Positions 1-8,262 of a DNA stretch of 64,000 bases are shown here, one piece after another (position 1 is the first letter of the stretch; the number at the start of each line of letters is the position of its first letter). The stretch covers positions 1 through 64,000 of the forward strand of contig CAZMHU010000006.1 in assembly GCA_964566175.1 (NCBI GenBank). The letters run 5' to 3'. The notes under the pieces were generated by a model. The model was given only the letters and a program-made list of their open reading frames with translations, was not told the origin of the DNA and searched no databases. Made by a program: the position numbers and the translations under genes. This stretch comes from SIG589 sp964566175. Its GTDB lineage: Bacteria; Bacillota; Clostridia; Oscillospirales; Acutalibacteraceae.

Positions 1-43
1 CTCAAAAACCCAGTGTTTATGCAGGTTTTCAGCGTTTTTGGTA

Positions 44-1042
44 TTACTCCCATTCGATAGTTCCGGTCGGCTTCGGTGTGAGGTCGTAAAGTACGCGGTT
101 TATGCCTTCAACTTCGCTTGTTATGCGGTTTGTGATAAGGTGAAGAAGTGAATACGGAATTTCTTCAACCGTGGCGGTCATAGCGTCGCTTGTATTTACG
201 GCACGTATGATAGCCGGCCAACCCTCGTATCTGCTTTCGTCCTTAACACCAACGCTCTTCATATCCGGAATTATTACAAAATACTGCCAAACTTTTCCGG
301 CAAGACCGTGGTTATCAAACTCCTCACGAAGAATTGCGTCGGCTTCACGCAGAGCGTTCAAGCGGTCACGTGTTATTGCGCCGAGACAACGTACTCCGAG
401 TCCGGGGCCCGGGAACGGCTGACGGTATACCATTGAATGAGGAAGACCCAAAGCCTCGCCCACTACACGAACCTCGTCCTTGAAGAGAAGTTTTAACGGC
501 TCAACAAGTTCAAACTGCAAGTTCTCGGGCAGACCGCCGACGTTGTGATGCGATTTTACGGCCTTTTTACCCTCTGCCTGTTTAACGCTTTCGAGAATGT
601 CGGGATAAATCGTTCCCTGTGCGAGGAAAGAAATGCCCTCGAGTTTCAGAGCCTCTTCGTTGAAAACGTTGATAAACTCTTTACCTATTATTTTTCGTTT
701 TTGTTCGGGGTCGCTCACGTTCTCAAGCAGAGAAAGGAAGCGGTCGGTAGCGTCAATGTATATAAGGTTGGCATCAAGTTCTTTGCCGAAAACGTCGATA
801 ACCTGTTCGCTTTCGCCCTTGCGCATAAGCCCGTGGTTTACGTGGACGCAAACCAGTTGTTTTCCGATTGCCTTGATAAGGAGCGAGGCAACAACTGAAG
901 AGTCAACTCCGCCGGAAAGCGCCAAAAGCACCTTCTTCTCTCCGACCTGTTCACGGATTTTTTCGATTTGTTCGGCTATAAACGCATCCGCCAATGCCTT
1001 GGTCGTTATACGTTCCATTTCTGCCGGTCTTACATTGCTCAT
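44..1042 (-). CDS. guaA: GMP synthase, ATP-pyrophosphatase subunit (stand-alone)
   Basis: This protein activates XMP with ATP and aminates it to GMP, the last step of guanine nucleotide synthesis. The PP-loop SGGVDSS lies at residues 43-49, and the C-terminal GMP-synthetase dimerisation domain runs to the typical ending TIEWE. At 332 residues it lacks the roughly 190-residue N-terminal glutamine amidotransferase domain of the usual 510-residue GuaA, so it must use free ammonia or a separate glutaminase subunit that is not in this window. I chose the ATG at 1042 because a GGGGGA ribosome site lies 8 nt upstream. The ATG three codons earlier abuts that site directly and is unlikely to be used. 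It is monocistronic within the window, with its own promoter. Confidence 0.93.
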   Translation of the reverse strand: MSNVRPAEMERITTKALADAFIAEQIEKIREQVGEKKVLLALSGGVDSSVVASLLIKAIGKQLVCVHVNHGLMRKGESEQVIDVFGKELDANLIYIDATDRFLSLLENVSDPEQKRKIIGKEFINVFNEEALKLEGISFLAQGTIYPDILESVKQAEGKKAVKSHHNVGGLPENLQFELVEPLKLLFKDEVRVVGEALGLPHSMVYRQPFPGPGLGVRCLGAITRDRLNALREADAILREEFDNHGLAGKVWQYFVIIPDMKSVGVKDESRYEGWPAIIRAVNTSDAMTATVEEIPYSLLHLITNRITSEVEGINRVLYDLTPKPTGTIEWE

Positions 1043-1073
1043 AATAAACATCCCCCGATTTTTATTTTTTCAC

Positions 1074-1102
1074 AGTATATCACAAAAATTCTGTCAATGC
1101 AA
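1074..1102 (-). promoter_or_regulatory. sigma-A promoter of guaA
   Basis: On the minus strand TTGCAT is separated by 17 nt from TATACT, and the -10 box lies about 30 nt upstream of the guaA start. No purine riboswitch is visible in the short leader. Confidence 0.5.
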
Positions 1103-1162
1103 TGCACGTAGATGTAAAAATGAAAAAATTTTTAAAAATATGTTTTATTTTATTTAACTATA

Positions 1163-1171
1163 TGCTATAAT
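1163..1171 (+). promoter_or_regulatory. extended -10 promoter of the lipoprotein/two-component run
   Basis: TGCTATAAT is a consensus extended -10 element about 40 nt upstream of the lipoprotein start. No good -35 box is visible, which is usual for extended -10 promoters. Confidence 0.45.
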
Positions 1172-1209
1172 CTATCTGTATAATTGTATTCACAGGGAGG
1201 GTGCCGTTT

Positions 1210-2529
1210 ATGAAAAAAACAAAGGCTGTTTTACTAACGGTATTGCTGTGTGCTTTTTCGGCCTTTTTGTCGGGTTGCAAACTCTTTTCCGCAAACGACG
1301 AACTTCTCATACCTCCCCGCCCTCAGGGCGAACTTTACGAAATTCAAAATGTGCTTGACGGAATTTCCGCAAACAAAATAACGCTGAAATACCCGACGGC
1401 GGGCGAATACCGCTCTGCTATAATCGATTATGATATTACCGGCAACGGTGTCAGTGATGCTGTTGCGTTTTACAGCACCGAAACCGAAGAACTGTCGGCG
1501 ATGCACATTGCCGTTGTGAGCAAGAAGGACGGCGAATGGGTTGCGGCAAAGGACGTTTCCGTGCTTGCGTCGGGCGTTGAGCGGGTCGAATTTGACGACC
1601 TTGACGGTGACGGAAAAAACGAAATTATTGTCGGCTGGAGTATTTACGGCAGTGTCGACAAAGAGGTTGCGGTATACAGTTTTGACGGTGAAACCCTCAC
1701 CCCATACGCACAGGAAAAATACACGGAATTTATACGCTGTGATTTGGATACCGACCAAAACAAAGAACTGCTCGTTTTGCATATCAACAGTGCAGACAAC
1801 ACCGCCTCCGCGCGGCTTTTACGCCTTGAAAGCACAGGTCTTGTCGAGGTTTCCTCTTGCGGGTGTGACGGCGGCGTTTCGGGGTATTCTTCCGTTATTC
1901 AGACAAAACTTTTAAACGGAAAACCGGCAATCTTTGCCGACGCGAAAAAAGGCACTTCCGCCGTTACCGAAATTCTGTATATGGAAAACGGGCAACTCGT
2001 TAATCCGATGTATGACCGTCAGACGAGAAAAACTCTTCTCACCGAACGTCAATCTTCGGTTTCGTCGCAGGATATTAACGGCGACGGCACGGCGGATATT
2101 CCAATGCAACAGGTGTTGGCGGAGTATGAAAATGCCGCCTCGGGCGACCGTATTTATATGACAAAATGGTGCTCGTTTGACGGTGAAAAACTTGTGATAA
2201 CCTTGACAGCACTTATGAATTATGCCGACGGATACTATCTCACCGTGCCCAAAGAACTCGAGGACAAAATCACGGTTGACAAAAACGTTGAAGCGCGAAT
2301 TAGGACGATATATCTTTACGACAGCGAAACCGGAACACGAACGGCAGAACTTTTTAAACTTCGTGTTATCAGTCTTAACAACTGGGAAGCATCACAAAAG
2401 GACAAAGAAAACTGGCAACAACTCGTAACCGGAAATTCGGTCGTGTACGCCGCGTCGGTCGGAAATTATGTGGGAGAATATGCTTTTTCCGTCGATGATA
2501 TAAAATCGCTGTTTAACCTTATTAAATAA
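1210..2529 (+). CDS. lipoprotein with FG-GAP/VCBS-like repeats
   Basis: Secreted lipoprotein of 439 residues. A lysine-rich N-terminus and hydrophobic segment end in the lipobox LSGC (Cys at residue 23). The body carries repeated Asp/Asn/Gly-rich motifs of the FG-GAP/VCBS calcium-binding type, for example DITGNGVSD, DLDGDGKNE, DLDTDQNKE and DINGDGTAD. This suggests a beta-propeller-like extracellular domain. I chose the ATG at 1210 because GGGAGG ends 9 nt upstream. The in-frame GTG at 1201 abuts that site. The gene lies 28 nt before a response regulator and histidine kinase on the same strand, so it may act with that two-component system, for example as an extracellular accessory sensor; this is inference. 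No specific family name can be assigned. Confidence 0.8.
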   Translation: MKKTKAVLLTVLLCAFSAFLSGCKLFSANDELLIPPRPQGELYEIQNVLDGISANKITLKYPTAGEYRSAIIDYDITGNGVSDAVAFYSTETEELSAMHIAVVSKKDGEWVAAKDVSVLASGVERVEFDDLDGDGKNEIIVGWSIYGSVDKEVAVYSFDGETLTPYAQEKYTEFIRCDLDTDQNKELLVLHINSADNTASARLLRLESTGLVEVSSCGCDGGVSGYSSVIQTKLLNGKPAIFADAKKGTSAVTEILYMENGQLVNPMYDRQTRKTLLTERQSSVSSQDINGDGTADIPMQQVLAEYENAASGDRIYMTKWCSFDGEKLVITLTALMNYADGYYLTVPKELEDKITVDKNVEARIRTIYLYDSETGTRTAELFKLRVISLNNWEASQKDKENWQQLVTGNSVVYAASVGNYVGEYAFSVDDIKSLFNLIK

Positions 2530-2557
2530 TTCGGCAAATGTTTAAGGGAGAATGAAA

Positions 2558-3262
2558 ATGAAAAAAATTCTTATTGTTGAGGACGAGGCGGCAATACGCG
2601 GATTTGAGGCTATCAACCTCAACCGTGCGGGATACACCACCGTCGAAGCCGGTTCTGCAGAAGAGGCAATCGAAATTTTCGAAAGCGACAGTTTGTTTGA
2701 TATTGCCCTGCTTGATATTTCACTGCCGGGAATGGACGGATTTGAACTTTGCAAAAAACTTCGTGCCGAGTCGGGTTCACTCGGAATTATAATGCTCACC
2801 GCCCGCACACAGGAAATGGACAAGGTCAGCGGTCTTATGCTCGGTGCGGACGATTACATCACAAAACCTTTCAGCCCGAGCGAGTTGTTGGCTCGAATAG
2901 ATTCGCTTTATCGCCGTGTTGAGATGAACCGAAACGGTGCAAAAGTGCAATCGTCCGACGAAATTTGTCTCGGTGATTTCGCGCTTAACATAAGAAAACG
3001 AACCCTTAGAAAAAAGGATAAAAACATTGAACTGACACAGGTTGAATTTCAAATTATCGAATATTTTTTCACAAATCCGGATACCGCACTTTCCCGCTCG
3101 GATATACTTGTTAAGGTCTGGGGAGAGGCGTATTACGGTGAAGAAAAGATTGTTGACGTTAATATAAGACGCCTGAGAATGAAGATTGAGGACGACCCAT
3201 CAGCACCGAAAAATCTTGTCACGGTGTGGGGAATGGGATATAAGTGGAGCACGGCACAGTAA
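2558..3262 (+). CDS. OmpR/PhoB-family response regulator
   Basis: Cytoplasmic DNA-binding response regulator of 234 residues. The N-terminal receiver domain has the acidic pocket VEDE near residue 8, the phospho-acceptor Asp53 in LLDISLPG and the conserved Lys103 in ITKPFSP. A winged-helix trans_reg_C domain covers about residues 135-234. I chose the ATG at 2558, which lies 7 nt after AAGGGAG; the ATG at 2552 is too close to that site. It is followed 18 nt later by its likely cognate kinase. Targets cannot be deduced from the sequence, though the preceding lipoprotein gene is the obvious candidate partner. Confidence 0.92.
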   Translation: MKKILIVEDEAAIRGFEAINLNRAGYTTVEAGSAEEAIEIFESDSLFDIALLDISLPGMDGFELCKKLRAESGSLGIIMLTARTQEMDKVSGLMLGADDYITKPFSPSELLARIDSLYRRVEMNRNGAKVQSSDEICLGDFALNIRKRTLRKKDKNIELTQVEFQIIEYFFTNPDTALSRSDILVKVWGEAYYGEEKIVDVNIRRLRMKIEDDPSAPKNLVTVWGMGYKWSTAQ

Positions 3263-3280
3263 CGGTTTCGGGGGATTAAG

Positions 3281-4786
3281 ATGGAACTTGAGATAAAAAT
3301 TGCGAAAAAAAGCATATCGTCGCACTGGTTTTTTAATGTTTTTCTTATTATGGCGTCGGTTGTTGCGGTTTTTCTCGTTATGCTCTGTCTTATTATCCAA
3401 AGTCGCTATTACAACTCCGTTTATCAAACCGCAAAAGAATATTGCAGCGGACTGTCGCTGCTTGCAACCTGTGAAGCGGTTGAATATCCGAATATCGCAA
3501 AGCAGTATGTTGAACAGTTTGAACACAAAGACAAACTTGAAATTCAGATTATCGACAGCAACGGAAACATTATTATAACATCCAACGGATTTGAACCTAC
3601 GGCGGAAGAAATGCCCGATTACAAACAGGCTGTCGCAACAGGAAATCCCTCAAAGTGGACCGGAAAAAATTCCGGCGGTGAGAAAGTAATGTCGGAAACT
3701 ACACTTCTAACGGATTTCGGCGACGGCTCAAATGGAGCGGTGCGTTGGGTGGTATCGCTTTCTTCGGTCAACAGACGTATTTTCTTTTACTGCCTGCTTT
3801 GCGTTCTTGTCGGACTGGCATTTTTGGCACTTTCGTGGGTGTCGGGCGCATATTTTATCCGTTCAATCGTCCGTCCGATACAGGAACTCGGAAAAATGGC
3901 GAGAAAAATCGCAATGGGCGATTTCGATTCACGAATTGAAACCGAAAACAACGGCGAGATAGGCGAACTTTGCGACTCGATAAACTATATGGCAAGCGAA
4001 CTGAAATCCGCCGAACAACTTAAAAACGATTTTATTTCTTCCGTTTCGCACGAACTCCGTACCCCGCTGACTGCTATTCGCGGTTGGGCGGAGACGGCGA
4101 AAATGTCGGTCGGGTACGATGACGAAATCATAAAAAAAGGCTTAGACGTTGTACTCGGCGAAAGTGAACGTCTTTCGGGATTGGTTGAAGAATTGCTCGA
4201 TTTTTCGAGAATTCAGTCGGGCAGACTCTCGATAGAAATCGGACTTGTCAGCATACGCGATGTGCTGAGCGAGGCGGTTGATATGTATGTTGAACTTGCC
4301 CGCCAGCGTGAAATCGAACTGACATATCTTCCCCTGCCTGCCGAAATATATGTTATGGGCGACCGTGACCGATTAAAGCAGGTGTTTATAAATATTATCG
4401 ATAACGCAATAAAATACACCGAAAAGGGCGGACACGTTATCGTTTCGCAGTACGGTGAAGACGGCGTTGTGCTGACAAAAATCAACGATACCGGTGTTGG
4501 CATTCCCGCGCAAGACCTTGATAAAGTCAAGCAAAAGTTTTTTAAATCGAACACAAAGGTTCGCGGTTCGGGCATTGGCCTCGCCGTTGCAGACGAACTT
4601 GTAAAGCAACATAACGGACTGCTCTTCTTGGAAAGCAAAGAAGATGTCGGAACTACCGTTACGGTCGCCTTGCCGATAACCGAGAAACCGCAAGAAGAAA
4701 TAACAGAGGAAATTATACCGCCGACAGATGACACATCTTCGGCAGAAACCGATAAAACCGATAAGGAGAATAATATTGATGAGTAA
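3281..4786 (+). CDS. sensor histidine kinase (HAMP-HisKA-HATPase)
   Basis: Membrane sensor kinase of 501 residues. The first transmembrane helix lies at about residues 17-40, followed by an extracellular domain of about 125 residues and a second helix at about 167-193. A HAMP linker follows. The HisKA motif SVSHELRTPLTAIRGW places the phospho-acceptor at His257. The HATPase domain has an N-box (NIIDNAIKYT), a G1 box (DTGVGIP) and a G2 box (GSGIGLAV). The C-terminus is a Glu/Thr/Asp-rich tail. A GGGG ribosome site lies about 6 nt before the ATG. The gene is paired with the response regulator just upstream, and its last 8 nt overlap the start of the DUF1385 gene. Confidence 0.93.
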   Translation: MELEIKIAKKSISSHWFFNVFLIMASVVAVFLVMLCLIIQSRYYNSVYQTAKEYCSGLSLLATCEAVEYPNIAKQYVEQFEHKDKLEIQIIDSNGNIIITSNGFEPTAEEMPDYKQAVATGNPSKWTGKNSGGEKVMSETTLLTDFGDGSNGAVRWVVSLSSVNRRIFFYCLLCVLVGLAFLALSWVSGAYFIRSIVRPIQELGKMARKIAMGDFDSRIETENNGEIGELCDSINYMASELKSAEQLKNDFISSVSHELRTPLTAIRGWAETAKMSVGYDDEIIKKGLDVVLGESERLSGLVEELLDFSRIQSGRLSIEIGLVSIRDVLSEAVDMYVELARQREIELTYLPLPAEIYVMGDRDRLKQVFINIIDNAIKYTEKGGHVIVSQYGEDGVVLTKINDTGVGIPAQDLDKVKQKFFKSNTKVRGSGIGLAVADELVKQHNGLLFLESKEDVGTTVTVALPITEKPQEEITEEIIPPTDDTSSAETDKTDKENNIDE

Positions 4787-5720
4787 AAAAACTTCAATAG
4801 GCGGTCAGGCGCTTATAGAGGGAATTATGATGAAAGGCCCGTACAAAACCTCAATGGCAGTGCGACTGCCCGACGGCGGAATAGGCCTCAGTTTTTTGGA
4901 GCAAAAAGCACTGAAAGACAAAATTCCGTTTTTCGGATTGCCCGTTATCAGAGGCGTGGTCAATTTTGTCGAATCAATGGTTACGGGTTACAAAGCGCTT
5001 ATGCTTTCCGCAGACAAATCCGGCTATACCGAAATAGAGGAAGAGGGCAAAGAGCCTTCCAAAATTTCGGGTAGTGTTATGAACGCCGTGATGGTCGTTG
5101 CCGCTGTTTTGGGCGTTGCGTTGGCTATTGTGCTGTTTATGCTCATTCCGCGCATTGCCGTCGGCGGTTTGCAAATGCTCTTCAAGAACGATTTTTCGCC
5201 GGTAGTCCGTTCGGGAATTGAACAACTTATCAAACTTGCAGTTTTCGTTTGTTACGTTTGGCTCGTTTCCTTTATGAAGGACATTCGCAGGGTGTTTATG
5301 TATCACGGAGCGGAACACAAAACAATTTTCTGCTATGAAAAGGGTTTGCCGCTTACGGTTGAAAACATAAAAAAGCAAAGGCGTTTTCACCCGCGTTGCG
5401 GAACATCGTTTATGATACTCATGATACTCGTGAGTATTGTGTTTTCGACATTGGTTCAGATTATTTTTCCCTCGGTCTACAATATGGCGTGGCTGTGGGT
5501 AGTTATAAAAATTTTGCTGATACCGCTCTGTTGCGGTGCAGGATACGAAGTGCTTAAACTGTGCGGACGTCACGACAACATCTTTACAAGAATTATTTCC
5601 GCACCCGGAATGTGGCTTCAGCGCATAACAACAAAAGAACCGAACGACGATATGATGGAGATTGCCGCAGAGGCTCTGCGCGCCGTAATACCGGAAGATT
5701 CGGATGCAGACAGGTGGTAA
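4779..5720 (+). CDS. yqhQ: DUF1385 integral membrane protein (YqhQ-like)
   Basis: Integral membrane protein of 313 residues of the DUF1385 family, whose biochemical function I do not know. Three family signatures are present: GGQALIEGIMM at residues 8-18, YHGAEHKTI in the middle and HPRCGTSF before the last pair of helices. About four to five hydrophobic helices surround them. I chose the ATG at 4779, which lies 8 nt after AAGGAGAA and overlaps the kinase stop. A longer reading from 4728 would run 17 codons back inside the kinase gene. In many Clostridia this gene precedes prmC and prfA; here prmC follows immediately but prfA does not. Confidence 0.88.
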   Translation: MSKKTSIGGQALIEGIMMKGPYKTSMAVRLPDGGIGLSFLEQKALKDKIPFFGLPVIRGVVNFVESMVTGYKALMLSADKSGYTEIEEEGKEPSKISGSVMNAVMVVAAVLGVALAIVLFMLIPRIAVGGLQMLFKNDFSPVVRSGIEQLIKLAVFVCYVWLVSFMKDIRRVFMYHGAEHKTIFCYEKGLPLTVENIKKQRRFHPRCGTSFMILMILVSIVFSTLVQIIFPSVYNMAWLWVVIKILLIPLCCGAGYEVLKLCGRHDNIFTRIISAPGMWLQRITTKEPNDDMMEIAAEALRAVIPEDSDADRW

Positions 5721-5721
5721 A

Positions 5722-6510
5722 ATGATAGCGCTTGAGGTACAGAAAAGGGCGTTTGAGAGATTAAGTGCCGCGGGAATAGACTCCGCAAATTTTGAGGCAA
5801 GGCAACTTGCGGCGTTTTTGGGCAACACCGACGAAGGACGACTTGAATGTTTGCTTGAGCGCAGGCTCGGCGGTGAGCCGCTACAATATATTTTAGGCGA
5901 ATGGGAATTTTACGGATTGCCGTTTTTTGTCGGCGAGGGTGTGCTTATTCCCCGTCCCGACACCGAAACGTTGGCAGAGTTTGCCATTGACTGCGCGGGC
6001 AAAAAAGAATGCAGTTGTATTGACTTGTGTTCGGGCAGCGGCTGTTTGGCGATAACTGTCGGTAAATATTGTACATCTGCCGCGGTAACGGCGGCGGAAC
6101 TCTCCGATAAAGCATTTGAATATTTAAAGAAAAACATAACGCTAAACAACTCGCGGGTGCACGCCGTGCAATGTGACATTACTAAAGAAACATTCGGAAA
6201 ATTCGATTTGATAATAAGCAATCCGCCGTACATAGAAAGTGCCGTGATACCCACGCTTCAGCGCGAGGTACAGTTTGAGCCGAAAATGGCTTTGGACGGC
6301 GGCGAAGACGGACTTTATTTTTACCGGAAAATTGCCGAAAAATGGATTCCACACCTCAACTGCGGCGGAACGCTTGCAGTCGAAATCGGTATCGGCCAAC
6401 AGGACGCCGTTAAACGGATTTTTTTCGACGCGGGACTTAAAAATATCGGTGAAAAGAAAGATCTCGGGGGCATCGTCAGGGTGGTTTTCGGGACTTTGGA
6501 TAATATATAA
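5722..6510 (+). CDS. prmC: peptide chain release factor N5-glutamine methyltransferase
   Basis: SAM-dependent enzyme that methylates the GGQ glutamine of class I release factors. It has 262 residues with a short helical N-terminal domain, the region VLIPRPDTE at about residues 74-82, the SAM-binding loop DLCSGSGCLA at 101-110 and the catalytic NPPY at 167-170. I chose the ATG at 5722 just after the DUF1385 stop, with an AGGTGG ribosome site; the ATG at 5704 lies inside the upstream gene and lacks a better site. The usual partner prfA (RF1) is not adjacent, and recA follows 32 nt later. Confidence 0.93.
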   Translation: MIALEVQKRAFERLSAAGIDSANFEARQLAAFLGNTDEGRLECLLERRLGGEPLQYILGEWEFYGLPFFVGEGVLIPRPDTETLAEFAIDCAGKKECSCIDLCSGSGCLAITVGKYCTSAAVTAAELSDKAFEYLKKNITLNNSRVHAVQCDITKETFGKFDLIISNPPYIESAVIPTLQREVQFEPKMALDGGEDGLYFYRKIAEKWIPHLNCGGTLAVEIGIGQQDAVKRIFFDAGLKNIGEKKDLGGIVRVVFGTLDNI

Positions 6511-6542
6511 TATTACCGTAATAAAAGAGAAGGAGAATTATT

Positions 6543-7640
6543 ATGGCAGACGATAAAACTAAAGCACTTGAAACCGCACTGGGTCAGATTGAAAAACAGT
6601 TCGGAAAGGGTGCAATAATGCGTTTGGGAGAGAATGTCGGTATGGCGGTTGACCACATATCAACAGGTTCTACATCGCTTGATATGGCACTCGGCATAGG
6701 CGGTTTCCCAAAAGGCAGAATTGTTGAAATTTACGGCCCCGAGTCTTCGGGTAAAACAACGCTTGCACTTCACGCAATCGCCGAAACGCAAAAGGCGGGC
6801 GGCACTGCGGCGTTTATCGACGTTGAGCACGCACTTGACCCGATATATTCGAAACATCTCGGCGTTGATATTGATTCGCTTTTGGTATCACAGCCCGACA
6901 CCGGCGAACAGGCTCTCGAAATAACCGAGGCTCTTGTACGCTCGGGCGCTGTTGACATGGTTGTTATCGACTCGGTAGCCGCACTAGTTCCCCGCGCCGA
7001 AATCGAGGGCGAAATGGGCGACTCACACGTAGGTCTGCACGCACGTCTTATGTCGCAAGCACTGCGTAAACTTGCCGGTGCGATTTCAAAATCCAACTGC
7101 ATTGCGATTTTCATTAACCAACTTCGTGAGAAGGTCGGCGTTATGTACGGCCCGACCGAAACCACAACAGGTGGCCGCGCGCTGAAGTTCTATGCGTCTG
7201 TACGTATTGATGTTCGCAGAACCGAAACAATAAAGGTCAACGGCGAGATGATTGGTTCGAGAACAAGAGCAAAGATTGTTAAAAATAAGGTCGCTCCTCC
7301 GTTCCGTGAGGCAACCTTTGATATTATGTACGGCAAGGGTATCTCCCGCGAGGGCGAAATTGTCGACCTCGGCGTTGAGTATGAAGTTATCAAGCGCTCC
7401 GGTGCGTGGTTCTATTACGGCGAAACCCGCTTAGGACAGGGTCGTGACAACGTAAAGGCATTGTTTGTCGACAATCCGGAACTCGCGAACGAAATCGAGA
7501 GCAAGATTTTTTCGGCGGCTCACGTGGGCGATGCACCGCAGACCGAGGAAAAACCTGCCGTAGCGGCAGAACCCGCGGCAGAACCGACCCCCGCAAAAAC
7601 ACGCAAAAAAATCAATATCGACGTTGCGGTTGACGAATAA
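6543..7640 (+). CDS. recA: recombinase RecA
   Basis: ATP-dependent strand-exchange protein and LexA co-protease (365 residues). Walker A GPESSGKTT lies at residues 65-73, and the conserved core segment VIDSVAALVPRAEIEGEMG is intact. The last 35 residues form an Ala/Pro/Glu-rich low-complexity tail ending in basic and acidic residues, longer than in E. coli RecA. A clear AGAAGGAGAA ribosome site precedes the ATG. The stop overlaps the recX start (TAATG), so the recombinase and its modulator are translationally coupled. Confidence 0.98.
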   Translation: MADDKTKALETALGQIEKQFGKGAIMRLGENVGMAVDHISTGSTSLDMALGIGGFPKGRIVEIYGPESSGKTTLALHAIAETQKAGGTAAFIDVEHALDPIYSKHLGVDIDSLLVSQPDTGEQALEITEALVRSGAVDMVVIDSVAALVPRAEIEGEMGDSHVGLHARLMSQALRKLAGAISKSNCIAIFINQLREKVGVMYGPTETTTGGRALKFYASVRIDVRRTETIKVNGEMIGSRTRAKIVKNKVAPPFREATFDIMYGKGISREGEIVDLGVEYEVIKRSGAWFYYGETRLGQGRDNVKALFVDNPELANEIESKIFSAAHVGDAPQTEEKPAVAAEPAAEPTPAKTRKKINIDVAVDE

Positions 7641-8260
7641 TGAAAATAACCGAAATCAAGGAACACCGCAAAGGGCTGACCTACGTTACGGCGGACGGTG
7701 AAGAATTTATTTTTAATACCGACACCGTTTTATCGGCGCGCCTAAAAACGGGAATGTGCCTTGAACGTGAAGAACTCTGCACCCTTTTGGAAAAGTCGGA
7801 ATGCGACAGGGCAAAGTCACGCGCACTTTGGTACTTGTCGCGTGCCGACCACAGCAAAAAAGCACTTTATGACAAACTTTGCCGCGCGTTCAATCCGCAG
7901 GCGGCTGAGTTTGCTACGGAGCGTATGGAAGAGTTGGGTCTCATTGACGATTTTCGCTATGCCAAAAACATTGTAGCGGCACTCTCCGAGGCAAATGTTT
8001 CCGACCGAGAGATTTTACGAAAACTTTTCGCAAAAGGCGTTCCGAATGATATTGCAAAACAGGCGGTTGAGGAAAACGAAAGTAACCCCTCAAGGCAACT
8101 TGCCGAACTGCTTGAAAAGAAATACAGCCGCCGCTTAAGCAGCGAAGATAATGTTCGCAAGGTTTTCGCATCACTCATACGCAAAGGCTTTTCGTATGGC
8201 GATGTCAAGGCGGCACTGAAAGAATATTCTGAAAAAATTGACAACTGTGAGGAATTTTAA
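7640..8260 (+). CDS. recX: RecA regulatory protein RecX
   Basis: Cytoplasmic modulator of RecA filaments (206 residues). It is built from three-helix repeats, with the conserved segments ARALWYLSRADHS-like (residues about 56-70) and MEELGLIDDFRYAKN (about 96-110). The Firmicutes form carries an extra N-terminal domain, which is present here. Its ATG overlaps the recA stop codon by one base, which supports both the start choice and the function. rimO follows after 2 nt. Confidence 0.92.
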   Translation: MKITEIKEHRKGLTYVTADGEEFIFNTDTVLSARLKTGMCLEREELCTLLEKSECDRAKSRALWYLSRADHSKKALYDKLCRAFNPQAAEFATERMEELGLIDDFRYAKNIVAALSEANVSDREILRKLFAKGVPNDIAKQAVEENESNPSRQLAELLEKKYSRRLSSEDNVRKVFASLIRKGFSYGDVKAALKEYSEKIDNCEEF

Positions 8261-8262
8261 TT

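Noticed and set aside
4974..5828. Minus-strand open frame of 284 codons opposite the DUF1385 and prmC genes
   Set aside because: It crosses two recognised plus-strand genes and shows no protein signature.
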